From positions 30,117,371 to 30,181,370 of the forward strand of contig OZ020487.1 of NCBI GenBank assembly GCA_963971405.1: a stretch of 64,000 nucleotides of DNA. The letters are read 5' to 3'. Both the position numbers and the translations under genes were made by a program. Position 1 is the stretch's first letter. Every line of letters starts with the position of its first letter. Shown here piece by piece: positions 12,115 through 24,018 of this stretch. This DNA is from Psococerastis gibbosa (lineage: Eukaryota; Arthropoda; Insecta; Psocodea; Psocidae). The notes below the pieces were generated by a model. The model ran no database searches. It had not been told where the DNA came from and saw nothing but the letters and a program-made list of their open reading frames with translations.

Positions 12115-15100
12115 GCTAGGCGCGTTATTGCGCCAAACCCAACCCTCCTCAGAGTGTTCCGAAGAGGGGGGTTGACATTAGAAATTTTATGACGAGAGAG
12201 GTTACCTTCTCGTCATTTCCCAGCAGGTGTTGCAGAGTGAGGGGGAGCGGCAGAAGGGCTCTGGGGCCAGCGTAACTCGGGCAGGCCAGTATGATGTGCT
12301 CCACCGACAGTGGTACGCTACAATACTGGCAGTTCGGAGGCGGTTCACCTGCCATAAGGTGGCCGTGGGTAAGTCTGGAGTGGCCCAGACGCATGCGCGA
12401 CAGCAGTATCTCCTCTCGTCTGTAAGGGCGGCTGGCTGTTGCCCACCACCCCAGGCGGGGTTTAATGTCTCGTAACTTGTTGTAATCATGCGATGGACCA
12501 CTCCAATCCCCCTGCCAATCAAGCCTGACCAGATGATCGATGTAGGTGCGCACATCATACAAGGTGGTTAATGGCCATGGGACTGAAATTCCTGTTGTTG
12601 CCTCTTTAGCGGCATTGTCTGCTGCTGTATTCCCCGAGATGCCTACATGTGCTGGTACCCAGCAGAATTTCACGACACCTTGTGCATAGATCTGTTTTTA
12701 TGAGCCGTGAATGGCTGAAATAAGGAGAGTGTTTTCAGCGGAACTATTTTTTAGGGCTTCTAGGGCACTAAAACTATCTGTGAAAATAATGGAGAATTCC
12801 AAGTGATGCTCATGGATGTATAAAAGAGCCTGCAATATTGCAAATAGTTCACCTGAATAAACCGTTGTGTATGGTAAGAGAGTGTACATATACTTTTCCT
12901 TTCCTATCACAAAGGCTGCACCGACTCCGTCATCTTTTTTGGATCCGTCTGTATATAAATGGGTCCACTTAGGTTCAGGGTGTCCATTTTTAATCTCAGC
13001 AAAGTGGGCCAAATATAAGGAAGGATGGGTAGTTTGTTTTGAATGGCTATTTAGGGATAGGTTGATACGCAGCTTTGGCGCAAGCCACGAAGGCGTCCCA
13101 TCGTTCAGATCAGCGTAAGAGGCCCACAGCGTAAGGCGGGATAAATCTATTCTACTTGCCATGTTGTAGTACCGTATACATACAGGTTTAGAAGCTCTAG
13201 GTCGGTGGAGGTATATTTCATCGCATGCATTTGAATGTATCGAGGGATACGCAGGGTGGTCAGGGCTATTGTCAACGCGGATACAGTATTTTAATGTTGC
13301 CCTTATAATTCTGTAGCGCAGTGGGGGTTCGATTGCCGCCACACAAAGACTTGCAATGGGGCTTGATTTGAACGCTCCCAAGCATATTCTGAGTGCATTA
13401 TGATGGATAGAATTCAGACTCTGGAGTAACACATTACTAGCGGAATTATATACTATACAGCCGTAATCCAGGCGAGACCTAATGAGTGCGCCGTAAAGAA
13501 TAAGCAATATTTCCCTATCCGCACCCCAATCGTAATGGTTTAAAATCCGTAACAGGTTTAGCCCTTTTTCTGCCTTTGAGCGGAGTTGAACGATGTGCTT
13601 TCTCCATGTGAGCTTTTTGTCAAATAAAAGTCCCAGGAAACGATGTCACTACATTATAGGCAACGAGGCTTTGTCGAGGGAGAGTACTGGATCCGAATGT
13701 TTTCTACAGAAATGTACCGCCTTGGTTTTTTCCACTGAAATTTTGAGACTAGTGCTTTCTGACCATTCCGTTAATGAGTCAAGTACCGCTTGCACTGAGA
13801 CTTCTATTTCGCCTAGTGTGGGCGCTTGAAAGAAAATTCCCAAATCATCTATATACAGACAGGTGAGCATGGTAGGTGGAATATGGGCCACTATTGAATT
13901 AATTGCAATGAGGAAGAGGGTGCAACTCAGGACTGACCCTTGGGGGTGCCATTATCTAATGTATAGGGGTGGGAGAGGGTATTTCCACATCTTACTGATA
14001 TAGTTCTGTTAAGGAGAAAGATTTGTATGAATAACGGGAGGTTTCCCAACATATTCCATGATTTAAGCTGTTTAAGGATAGTTGAATCATTTTATATATA
14101 AAAAAAAAAATACCCAATGTATGATCTTCTTACGAAGCCGCCCTGGATGTACGTACTCGCCCTAACAAGATGGTCGAGGGGTGAGCGCCCCTTGCGTCCT
14201 CCACACTGCATATTTGCTAAAAGGTGTTTGCTGTCAAGATGCCAAATTAATCTTTTATTTACCATACGTTCTAGCAACTTGATTAACGCATTTGTAAGTG
14301 ATATAGGCCGATAAGAGGATAATAGTGAGCGGTCTTTGTTTGGTTTCGGTATGGAAAGTACAAATGCATGGTGCCAATGATTGGGAAAGATCTGATGTTC
14401 CCATATGCAGTTGTATATATCAAGGAGACAACTGAAGTAGGAGGGGGGGAGGTGACGTAAGAAAGCATATGGAATGCCATTTGATCCTGGTGCAGTATTT
14501 TTCGTGGATTTAATTGCATGTTCTAGTTCAGGAGGGGTAAATTTTACATTATAATTCTCTGTTTGCCCACCACCTAAAAATTCGTATCTATCTGTACTTG
14601 AAAGCAGTAGCTTGGTGGCGTATGATTTAAGATCTATGGAGTCGTCGCTACATATATCTGAGAAATGTTTCGCGAACTGATTTGCAATTTCGTACTGTTT
14701 GTGGTACATTTTTCCCTCGACTTGTATGGGTGGAATGGAAGGGTTAATTCTTTCCCTGATTTTGTTTACTTTCTGTTTACTTTGTTTTCAGGTATAAGTG
14801 ACAATTTCTAGGTATACAAGCTAGCCAAAGGAAGAATCATCAGTGAGCGAAAGATTGGTCTCCATTACACCCTCTGATGCCATACACCAGGTCCCTTACA
14901 ACCGTCTGTAGCCGAAAAACTCGTCCTACATCTGATGAGTTGCCCCAAAATTCCTAAGCGTAACAGAAATTACCAAGCATAATAAGTATCAGAGCATGGC
15001 GTTCGTATTGAACCTCTTTCGTATAAAAATTTGAAAAAAAAGCTGCTACGCTACATTACGAAGATAATGCATATGGTGCCGGTTTAAAAGCACTGACAAT

Positions 15101-18100
15101 TTGAATAAAATAAAATCTAGCAAACAAAACTAGCCATTGTCGTACTTACCACTCCAAATTATGTAAGCTTGCTGCATTTGTGACCAAACACTTTCCATGA
15201 CTTTAGCTTCCTCTGGCATGGGAGAACACTGGAGATGAGATCCTGGGACTGACAACGACGTGATTAGCATAGTGACGCAGCGAAGAAGAAAGACTGTCCC
15301 ACTTATCGCAAAAAATCGTCTCATGAGTATGAACCTGTAATTACAACAACATGTTACTGTAGATATCGAGTTGAACGGGTTGGAAGTAACCCAAGTAACC
15401 AACACGAAGATCGAGAAATATGCATCCGATAAGATTAGATAGTATAAAAATACAATTGTATTCCAATTAATAAAAAACATACCTGTGGACGTGGAAAATA
15501 AGGACTGCTAACCAAATTATGAGCATTAATGTAGCGGTGCATTCACACATGGCGAATGCCCACGGTATATGTGGCACATTGTCTAGGAAGATGTCTGGAA
15601 GAGGCGGGTACTTTTTCATGTCTGGCACTCGGTTGTGCACAATCACCATCACAAAAGCGGTCAGCCACGTAACAAAGAACAAATATACTGAAAAAAAAGT
15701 TTACCACTATGACACCAATGTAAACATTACAAAAATGAGCATTTGAAGGACAGGGTGCGGACACCTGGTTCAGGGCAACTCCTACGAACCCTGCCTAGCC
15801 TTCCGGAAAATAAACATTGGTTTGTAAATCTTCTGCTAGGCATGGCTGATTGAGAAACAAGACATTTATTTTGGCAAAACCGTATTGTACTGCAAAAAAG
15901 TAAAACCCATCTTTATTGAAAAGTGTCTGGCGAATATCGTTAGTTCAACGGTAAAGGCATGCCTTTTTTTTCCCCCGAACTATCCTGGGACCACTTTTCA
16001 GTATTTCTTCAGGATAGTCGTGTCATATTTTCCTACTGGTTAGGGTCTGTCTTCTTTCATCTTGCGGCTCAAGATGAGCCATGCCAACTCCTTCACAGCA
16101 CACCAAGCCACCTCTGACTCAATCATTTTGCGCACTATGTTCACATTTAGGGTTCCGACCTTGGCTTCACATGCCCTCCTCTCGTTTTGCCACCGGCGAC
16201 AGTCAAAGAAAGTATGTGCCGCCGTGTCCTCTTCCCCGTCGTATATGCACCGGCTAGTAGTACTTCTTTTACACTCATAGAGGAAAGCCCGGAAACTGCC
16301 ATGTCCAGTTAGAAACTGTGTTAGGTAGAAGTCGAGCTGCCCATGCTTTCTACTCATCCATGCCCGCAAGTCTTTAATTAGGTTCCAGGTCCAACGTCCA
16401 TTTAGGCTGTCGTTCCATTTTCTTTGCCACCGTTCCATGAGCTCTTCCCGAGCCCTGCTCTTCTCTGCTCCATGGTATATTTGGGACCGCTCTTGCACCA
16501 ATAATTCAATAGGTGGGAGTTTAGCCAGGACGAAATCGGGTCTGTCGAAACCGTTCGGTAGCTACTTGTGACCCTTAGGGTAAAGTCAAGCCTATCCTGC
16601 TTCAAACTGTGCTTTCAGGGCAAAAAACTAGAGCAAGATGAAGCAGTAGAATCCGTGCTGATGGACCATGGCCAACATGGAAGCGTGCATTCATACGTTC
16701 CGTCAACTTCTGCAGTCGACATCGTCAGTGGTACTGCGCAGAAATCTAAAATCGTATCTCGGAGACTTAACTCAGTTTCAATCTCTTTTATTAAAAAGCC
16801 TCCTAGATGCAATCATAGAAGTCTACGTAGTACCACTGAATATGATATTGGGAAATCAGATTTCAAGATTCTACTGCTTCATCATCTGACTCCAGCCGTG
16901 AAAGTCTCTCTAATTATAAGTTAGATTATGTCATTGCAATGAGCACAATGCGAGCTAAAAAAATTATAATTGAAAGTACAATCAAGACCACTACTTAGGG
17001 AAAGGAAGACGTAGACAAATGGGCGGAAACAGAACTAGTGTCCACCTTACCGGGGTATTTTGCTGACCACTGTACCAACTGCGTTGCCATCTATGTCTCC
17101 AAGTCTTCCCGTACCTAGATGCTCCAGTGACAATGAGTATTTATACTCAATGCAGGTACATTTACTTTACTTTTACTTTTTCCGCGCCATTTCCTCATGG
17201 AGGGTCGGCGGCAGAGCTGCGGCGTTTCCAGACGTTTCTGTCTTGCGCGTCCTCCCTTGTGAGCCCGGTTTCTTTCAGGTCGCTTACAATTTTCCTCTCC
17301 AGGGTGAGCTTTGGGCGCCCACGTGCTCGTCGTCCCTGTACCATCGCCTCTCCCACTCTTCGTATAAGCGCTGATGCCTCTCTCCTTTGCACGTGTCCCC
17401 ACCAGCTGAGCCTCTTTCCTCTTAGTTTTTGCACCACGTCTGTTGTTCGCATTTCTTCCCGAATGTCCTCGTTTCTGCGCCTGTCATTTAATGTTACGCC
17501 TCATGCCCTCCGCAGCATCCTCATCTCCGCTACGTGGATCACTTGTTCTTCACGTTTACCCACTCAGCGCCATATATCATACATGGCCTGACCACTTGTT
17601 TGTATATGCGACTTTTCAATTTCTTTGGCATCCTTCTGTCAGTCAGGACCGCCGCGTACATTTGTATCTACTAATGTCTAGCCTTGCGTGTTGGTGAGCT
17701 ACTTTAAGTGTTACCACAAATTGTGGATATTTCAATTTCGCATGTTATCATATAACAGTAATGCGAGGTACAGAGTACTTATTTAAACCTTGTATAAAAC
17801 CTCCACAGGCAAGGAGGACATGGAAAACGGGATTCGAACCAGAGACCTCTAATTAATGTATTGTATATGAAACATACAATATTCAAGTGCACTACTAATT
17901 AAAATTAAAATGTAGTTCTTACACATGCTAATAAAAGTTTTCCAAAGCTCAGGTCGGAGCTTAGCAGGCCTCCATTGTCTTTCGTTTTTGTATCGGCCCT
18001 CGTGCGATTGGAGAAAAGGAACATGGCCCGTATGGGTTACTCCGTGGAAACGTTCCGGAGGTAACCCACTGATAATATATCTAGGATCGTAGCCTAATGA

Positions 18101-21100
18101 CTCAATAAGAGGAATGTTGGCCAATTGCAGCTTCCTTACTTGATGGTACAGACACTTCCTGCGAACTGTTGTGTTGAGGTTAAGCTCGGTAAGCCAGTCC
18201 TAAAAATAAACATGTTTCTTACTAACTGCACAAATCACAAGTATGGGGACTTCGGGAATCTCATGAAATATCAATAGCTGTCAAAAATTACAAGACAAAC
18301 AGAAGAAATTTTCTATTCACATTGATGCATAATATTTACATTTTTAAACACAGAATGGTAATCATTATTATTGAATTTGATTAGTGCTAACGATTGGTGT
18401 GGTAGCGTAATTTAAATAATCTTATTCTAAACGTTTATTATAGACTCTAAACTTATCTAGATACCCAATTATAAGTAGGTTACATGAATTCTATGTAATT
18501 ACTCACATTTATGTCGCTCTCCCGCAGTAATAATAGTAGTTCACCATTGAGACCCGGCAGTGGCGGTATGTTCAAGGCATTAAAATGCTTTTGGTACCAT
18601 CGAAGGACATCATTCTCACTCCAATTAATGACAGATGAAGGAAGACTTGGATCACTAACCAGATCTGCAACAATTTATGAAACAGTAAGTTAGTTGGGTA
18701 TGTTTTAGAATAAAATAGTGCAATAGGTCTTCACCAATTTGTTTTCGCAGACCCGTTAGGTAAAGTATAATTGAAAATACGAAGGAATAAATAAGAGAAA
18801 ATGGTGTAGAAATCAAGTACGCAGCCCCTGTAAGGCAGAGACGCAAGTTCAAATGCTACTCCACTACTCCAGTTTTTCTTGTTATCATTTATTAATAATA
18901 GAAATATGTACTCTTTAAAGCCAATGGATATATTGCATTGTAGTAGGCTTTTTGGAGTGCAGTGTCTCTTGAAGTTTTTCCTTTTGCCTCTAGTGACCAA
19001 TCACAAAGTCAGAAAGTATGTCATTGAACTATTTTGGTAAACATAGCTGAGATAAGCCGTTAGAAAGACATTGACCCAGATATCCCCGCGAGATTAAAAA
19101 TACAGAATTGTCCAATATTATAATAAACGAGCATTCACTTTTTATGTTTAACGACACAATCGGATTATTTTATCAGATTAATAGGACTCGGGAGATGACT
19201 AATTCCGGTTCAATTTCCTCATTCCTCGGAGATTATCATTCGCAAACGGCATTTAACAACGTGTGCGTATCTGCTTAACTTTGATTCGGTAAATTAATTC
19301 AGCGCTTCTCCAAGTGGGACCGTGACTCGGGGGGGGGGGGGGGGGGGGGGGGGAGGGAGGGGGGTGCGCTGCGAAAGCATAAGATTATAAGATTGGCGCA
19401 AAAGCTGGCTTAAAAATAAATTGCGTGTTTAAAACTACTACAGCTCAAGTTCGGACACTTGAATTTTTGTATCACTTATTTTACAAAATATTTTTTTTTC
19501 TTAAATTGCGACAGATTAATTTTTGTTTGACTATAATACATTAAAATATGGACCATTAGGTAGATTTTGAAGAAAATATTTTTTAAATCTATGGAAGCAT
19601 AACCTCAGGGATAATATTTGTTTCCACAATTGCAAGGACTACAAAAATGATCCACCTCCTAGGACCGAGTTTTTTCGTAAAAATTGAACATACCGGGTCA
19701 AAACCCATTTAAAAGTAGAAAACAATTTTATTTTAGCAATAATGGTTGAAACAGTTTCAATAACAAAATTTTTTTGTGATGTGGCGAGAGGAATCGCGTT
19801 ATGCGCGGATTTACGCGAATGAGTGATAACGCTTTCGTAACTTGGGAAAGGCGTACGGAAAATGGCTGCCGGCTACTCCTGGCAGAAAGCACTGTTCAAG
19901 ATATTGCCTGAAGACACAAAAAAACCAGTGAAATCGTAGCTAAACCTACGGAAGGAAGTATTCGGACAGTGACGCAAGGGGAAGAAAAGGCGCTTGGAAG
20001 AGTGGCCTGATGCAATAGAACGGATACTAGTGATTTTATTAATCATAAATGGAACCAGCTCACTGGCAAAAAATACTGCAAAGATACTTGTCGCCAAACT
20101 TTGAAGAACATGTGGTTTCAATTCTACGCTGATAAGAAGGAATCGGCACTGAATTTTCGTCAAATGAAAAGAAGACGAGCTTGTGGAAATCCATGTTCAA
20201 ATCATGATACGACCAGACAACCCTACGCCAGTTATCTTCTGACCAAATTTTGAATTGATTTGAATTTCATGTGACGTAAACTCAGTGCCTGTTTCTTCTT
20301 AGCAGGGTAAGATTGAAAACCCATGTTCTTCAAAGTTTGGCGACAAGTAGGCTTGCAGTATTTGCAGTATTTTTTACCAGTAAGCTGGTTCCATTCATGA
20401 TTAATAGAATCACTAGTATCCGTTCTATTGCATCAGGCCACTCGTCCAAGCGCCTTTTCTTCCCCTTGCGTCACTGTCCGAATACTTCCTTCCGTAGGTT
20501 TAGCTACGATTTCTCTGGTTTTTTCGTGTTTTCAGGCAATATCTTGAACAGTGCTTTTTGCCAGGAGTAGCCAGCAGCTATTTTACCGTACGCCTTTCCC
20601 AAGTTACGAAAACATTATCACTCATTCGCGTATATCCTACTATTATACAACTATTATTGCTAAAATGAAATTGTTTTCTACTTTTAGATGGGGTTTGACC
20701 CGGTATGTTCAATTTTTACGAAAAAACTAGGTCCTAGGAAGTGGATCATTTTTGTAGTCCTTGCAATTGTGGAAACAAATATTATCCCTGAGGTTATGCT
20801 TCCATAGATTTTAAAAATATTTTCTACAAAATCTACCTATTGCATTGCAGGGGATAGGCCTAACGCCCCAGTTGCTAGTGCCAAACTTGCCTAGGTAAGT
20901 GAAAATTGCAAAGAATTTTTACATCTAATATAGTCTTACGGTAAAAGGGTGGAGGGCGTCTTATGGGGGAGGGGGTCTTGAAATAAATAGTTTGATAAAA
21001 ACGGTATTAATTAATTTGTAGGTCCCTAAACGACCCTTTATTTGAACGTTTTATTAAACTCATTACATAGCCATTGTGGTATTAAGGTAGACCAACGGAA

Positions 21101-23636
21101 TTACGTGCTGCCAAACAATGAGGATAGGACGATAGGTAATCATTAAAATGAGCTATGGAGCTATGATTTACTATACGAGTCATGCTCAAGCTTTGAATTA
21201 GGGAGTTAGGGACTGGGTTAAATCCAATCCTATGCCTACCCTCCTAGTGCCACCCGGACTAGTCGCCAAGATTTAGCAATGAGCAATAACTTTCAAATTG
21301 ACAATAGGTACCGAACATAAGACAAGTCTTCCAGCAGATTATCCAGTACATTTTTATTGAAGCTAGCATAATTTCCGTTAATTAAAGATCAAACGCACTG
21401 TTTAAGTACTGTAAGCGTGTAACTAAATCACACTGTCCAGTGTCCAATTGCACTATTACACAGGGCTGCCAAATGACTTCTGCCGTATTCCTCGGAAATT
21501 GTTAAATAGTTCCTCAGAATACCCCGGAATTTTTTTTAAATGTTGGTCCCCTTTAGATGCCTCTTCCACCAACGTCAATAGTGATAGTAAATGTAGTATT
21601 GACGTGGTAGCAGACATTTTTAGACTGTCTTAATGTCTGCTACCACGTCAATACCACATTTACTATCACTATTGACGTTGGTCGAATAAGCGCCTTATAT
21701 ATGATTTTTTTCATTTTTGAACACCAAGGATGTTACAAATTAAACTGGATATAAAGTTTGTTTTCATGTAGTATGCTAAGCATAGGCGGATTTTTATTAT
21801 TTTTTAGAGTATCGACTGCTGTACGTCACCATGCCTACTTCACCAGTTTTCATCTTTTAATCTTGCTAATTTTCAGAAGCTAGAGCAGTATAGTCTAAGG
21901 CTCCTAAGCTTCACCCACGTATACCATAAGTAGGCACCTTTAATTGTGGCAAATTCAAAATTGGCAGTTGACAATTAAAAATACTTGGAGCGCTGAGAAA
22001 AGCATTATAGGGGGCTGCGTAACGTTCTGGAGACTGGAGGGGGGGGCTAGGTTGTTTGGGTTGTCATTATCAGATCTAAGCTGTTCTCCGTGAATCCAAG
22101 CCATTAATGTTATGGTAAACCTGAATTAGTGAGGTTTTACACATTTTATCCCCTGGAGAAGGGGGCGCAGCAGTCTGCCCTGCAGAAAAACAATGATAAA
22201 TGGGCCCAAATTAATGAGGTTTTTCGCATTTTATACCCTGGTGATAGGTGGGCCCGGGGGTCTCCCCCGTAGAAAAAAAATTGATAAATAGGCCCAAATT
22301 AGTGAGGTTTTACGCATATTAAACCCTGGAAAATGGGGGGCCGGGGGTTTCCCCCGGAGAAGGAAAATTGATGTATATAGGTCCAAATTAGTGAGGTTCT
22401 ACGAATTTTGCAAGCAGTACAGTTGAGATTGTACCGACAAATAAACCTACCACTCAGGGGGCCCGGGGGTCTCCCCCGAAGAAAAAGCTTGAAAAAATAG
22501 GTCTGAAATAGGCACATTGGGATCTTAAGCATTTTGAGTAATATATTTTTGTGAAAATAAGTCAATGTGTTGATTTTTTCATGATGTCTTTCATGTAAAA
22601 TAAGCATACCAGTATCAAGAATTAATTTCCCTTTCGTTATTGTGGATACTATGCCTTTCGCCTCCATAACGTCTTTGTCGCCAGAAATCCTGGGGGGGGG
22701 GCCTGCGGGCTTAGCCCCCCCCCCAGGACCCCCCTATTTACGCCAATGCATGTATGTATAAACTTACAAACCTTTCTTGAAATAGGTTTGTGATGAAAAT
22801 AATGCAATAGGCTCCCATGATTTAATCATTTGATTTGACTTTTTTCTCACCCTCACACTTTTATAGGCTGATATGAAACTCCCGTCATCTTATTTCAGGT
22901 TCATCTAAGTTTTATTCATTATACAAAGCTGAAGCTACTCAAGCTAGTAAATTTTTAAAAACATGCAGAAATCTAGAATAATTTTTAGTGCGCTAGCGGC
23001 GGGAAATACACGACAGCTAAGTCGTAATAAATAGCTGACAATTAACTGTCATAAGATAACTATTGAGTTTCATTTGGCGCGAAAATTTTAGACCAAAATA
23101 TGGTGGACTTTCGATTGGTCCCCTGCTTCAGCATGCAAACATATGGAGGTGTAGGGCTCGGGGTGGAAATAGTGTTTATATTTTTTGAATTTTTGCGAAA
23201 ATTTTATGAAACCGCGAGAGAATCAATGGTCATTCGACAAAAATCTTAAAAAATAAAATAAAAACAAATTTCCCTAAAATCCCACAGAAAAACCTCAAAA
23301 ATTGTTGACCCCGGAAATTTTTCGGAATAAAATTATTTCCCACGGAATTCCGAGGTAAACCACGGAATGTGGCAGCCCTGCTATTACAGTTCCTAAAAAT
23401 GTTTTCTATTTTCTAACGGCATTATAAAGGCCAAAAGGGGACTGATCGGAATGAATGCCTTTTAAGTGCAACATTCCAATAGCAATAGATTATTAAATAA
23501 ATCTATATCAAATGATGACACCGTAGTGTAACAGGGTATGTTCACTAAGAAAATAACACTACTTACTTGTCATCATATTGCATGTACTTGATATTTCATT
23601 TAATTTTGGCCCTTCTGTCGTCTCTCTAACCTCCAT
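11350..23636 (-). CDS. SAMD8: SAMD8 (SMSr), sphingomyelin-synthase-related protein with SAM domain
   Basis: SMSr is an ER membrane enzyme of the sphingomyelin synthase family; it makes ceramide phosphoethanolamine and helps control ER ceramide (family knowledge). Six coding exons on the minus strand, all GT-AG and in phase: 23636-23567, 18664-18507, 18199-17923, 15687-15483, 15334-15150, 11822-11350, giving 455 aa. Exon 1 ([11 protein letters not shown]) is short and remote; it was chosen because its one-base overhang and donor fit exon 2. Exons 2-3 encode the SAM domain ([32 protein letters not shown]), about residues 33-100. Exons 4-6 carry six membrane segments. Exon 6 has [10 protein letters not shown] and AHEHYSIDV; the catalytic triad is H318, H361 and D365, with the same spacing as in SMS1. 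Retroelement debris fills introns 3 and 5, and DNA transposons fill intron 1. Confidence 0.93.
12077..14790 (-). mobile_element. Degenerate I-clade non-LTR retrotransposon with reverse transcriptase and RNase H
   Basis: A poly(T) run at 12077-12110 is the poly(A) tail of a minus-strand element. Upstream on that strand are broken frames. 14709-14092 has RT motifs ([28 protein letters not shown]). About 13960-13649 has PQGSVLS and the catalytic CLYIDDLG. 13507-12698 has the RT thumb and the start of RNase H ([10 protein letters not shown]). 12673-12149 has the rest of RNase H ([11 protein letters not shown]) and a CxxC...H...C motif. The RT-RNase H order and motif style suit the I/Nimb group. 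Several frameshifts and stops show it is dead, and the 5' part is missing. It lies in SAMD8 intron 5. Confidence 0.88.
16025..16610 (-). mobile_element. 3' fragment of an R1-like non-LTR retrotransposon
   Basis: The minus strand encodes a C-terminal pol segment (frame 16501-16040, with upstream sequence in another frame to about 16605). It has [17 protein letters not shown], then C-x5-C...HTFFDCRRW, then a helical tail ending [11 protein letters not shown]. This layout is characteristic of the zinc-knuckle-bearing C-terminus of R1-clade elements. It is 5'-truncated and frame-shifted, and sits in SAMD8 intron 3. Confidence 0.78.
16637..16887. repeat. Short foldback repeat
   Basis: GATGAAGCAGTAGAATC near 16637 is matched by its exact reverse complement near 16870. 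Inside, CAGTGGTACTGCG near 16727 is mirrored by CGTAGTACCACTG near 16825. The right half also resembles 10780-10850, so this is a dispersed inverted-repeat family. Confidence 0.55.
17160..17690 (-). mobile_element. RTE-like non-LTR retrotransposon, C-terminal remnant
   Basis: The minus strand encodes the C-terminal end found after the RT in RTE-type and related elements. 17640-17560 reads [18 protein letters not shown]. 17452-17195 reads [46 protein letters not shown], ending AADPP. The two parts are in different frames with a stop between, so it is a fossil. It lies in SAMD8 intron 3. Confidence 0.75.
17800..17890 (-). repeat. tRNA-like SINE fragment with intact B box
   Basis: On the minus strand GGTTCGAATCC is a perfect Pol III B box. 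About 45 bp upstream, TAGTGCACTTG is A-box-like. No cloverleaf can be drawn, so this is a SINE head rather than a tRNA gene. Confidence 0.4.
19329..19365 (+). repeat. Poly-G tract
   Basis: A run of 25 G is followed by AGGGAGGGGGG, in SAMD8 intron 1. It could form G-quadruplexes, and it is also the kind of site where assembly and sequencing errors concentrate, so its length is uncertain. Confidence 0.9.
19557..20839. mobile_element. Large foldback with transposase-like arms
   Basis: The left arm 19557-20167 and right arm 20264-20839 are reverse complements over nearly their whole length, with scattered mismatches and a few indels, around a 96-bp spacer. Read inward, each arm encodes fragments resembling the N-terminal helix-turn-helix region of a Tc1/mariner-type transposase ([49 protein letters not shown]). 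Both arms carry stops at equivalent positions, for example after QDIA and after GRVA. The arms therefore look like two copies of one already-dead sequence in opposite orientation. No terminal repeats or duplication were recognised. It lies in SAMD8 intron 1. Confidence 0.85.
21556..21694. mobile_element. Palindromic MITE, solo copy inside the hAT-like element
   Basis: A 139-bp foldback flanked by TTA (21553-21555 and 21695-21697). Ends read GATGCCTCTTCCACC on the left and, by complement, GGCGCTTATTCGACC on the right. The arms contain AACGTCAATAGTGATAG and the shared core TTGACGTGGTAGCAGACAT. It belongs to the same group as 3637, 25637, 28094, 41926 and 63688. Confidence 0.85.
22125..22480 (+). 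repeat. Tandem array, four diverged units of 85-89 bp
   Basis: ATTAGTGAGGTTTTAC-like starts occur at 22125, 22210, 22298 and 22387. Each is followed by a CCCTGG segment, a GGGCCCGGGGGTCTCCCCC-like palindrome and AAATTGATAAATAGG. The fourth unit carries an extra segment (about 22405-22455). The array is inside the non-autonomous hAT-like element. Confidence 0.8.
22691..22725. repeat. G/C hairpin
   Basis: TGGGGGGGGGGCCTGCGGGC is followed by TTAGCCCCCCCCCCA. The G run can pair with the C run around a short loop, giving a very stable hairpin within the hAT-like element. Confidence 0.6.
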
Positions 23637-24018
23637 TATTGACAACAACTTACGAGTTGTCGAGTTACGACTTATGGGGAACGGACAAGTGCGACAACAT
23701 AACGGAATATTATCATGAGAATAAACTAAAAACTAAAAAAATGACTAAGCTTTAATTATTAAAAATTTATAATCAAGGAAGAAAAATTTATTTTATAATA
23801 ATTGTTTTGACCCCTAAAAATTTTTTAGTATTTATTTATAGATTTATTTTAAAAAAAATAAGATTTTGTTGTTGTTGGGTTGGTAAATTTCATTTTCATT
23901 TTTGTCATTTTGTGTGTCTGTGTAAGCAACTAAGCAAAGCAAATAACAAACATAAAATTGCATAATTTTTAATTAAGCTTAAATGTATTAAAAACTGTAA
24001 AGCTAGAGAAAACTGAAG
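23637..24018. promoter_or_regulatory. Probable bidirectional promoter of SAMD8 and MRGBP
   Basis: The predicted SAMD8 start codon (23636, minus) and MRGBP start codon (24019, plus) are 382 bp apart and diverge. The segment is AT-rich with no coding sequence and must hold both 5' UTRs unless upstream exons exist. No specific core-promoter motif was identified. Confidence 0.5.

Larger units (their letters stand above)
21461..23380. mobile_element. Non-autonomous hAT-like element, 1.92 kb
   Basis: The ends are inverted repeats: CAGGGCTGCCA at 21461-21471 and TGGCAGCCCTG at 23370-23380. Subterminal inverted similarity follows (CCTCGGAA- and CCGGAATT-type motifs). The flanks carry a perfect 8-bp duplication, CTATTACA, at 21453-21460 and 23381-23388. 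Short CAG-starting ends and an 8-bp duplication define hAT elements. No transposase is encoded. The interior carries a MITE (21556-21694), an 85-89-bp tandem array (22125-22480) and a G/C-rich hairpin (22691-22725). It lies in SAMD8 intron 1. Confidence 0.9.

Noticed and set aside
19873..20570. Paired 85-96-codon open frames in the foldback arms
   Set aside because: They are antisense to the transposase-like frame and identical only because the arms are inverted copies; not counted as genes.
22125..22480. Repeats with regular spacing, considered as a CRISPR-like array
   Set aside because: The units are diverged tandem copies of 85-89 bp with no unique spacers, inside a eukaryotic transposon.
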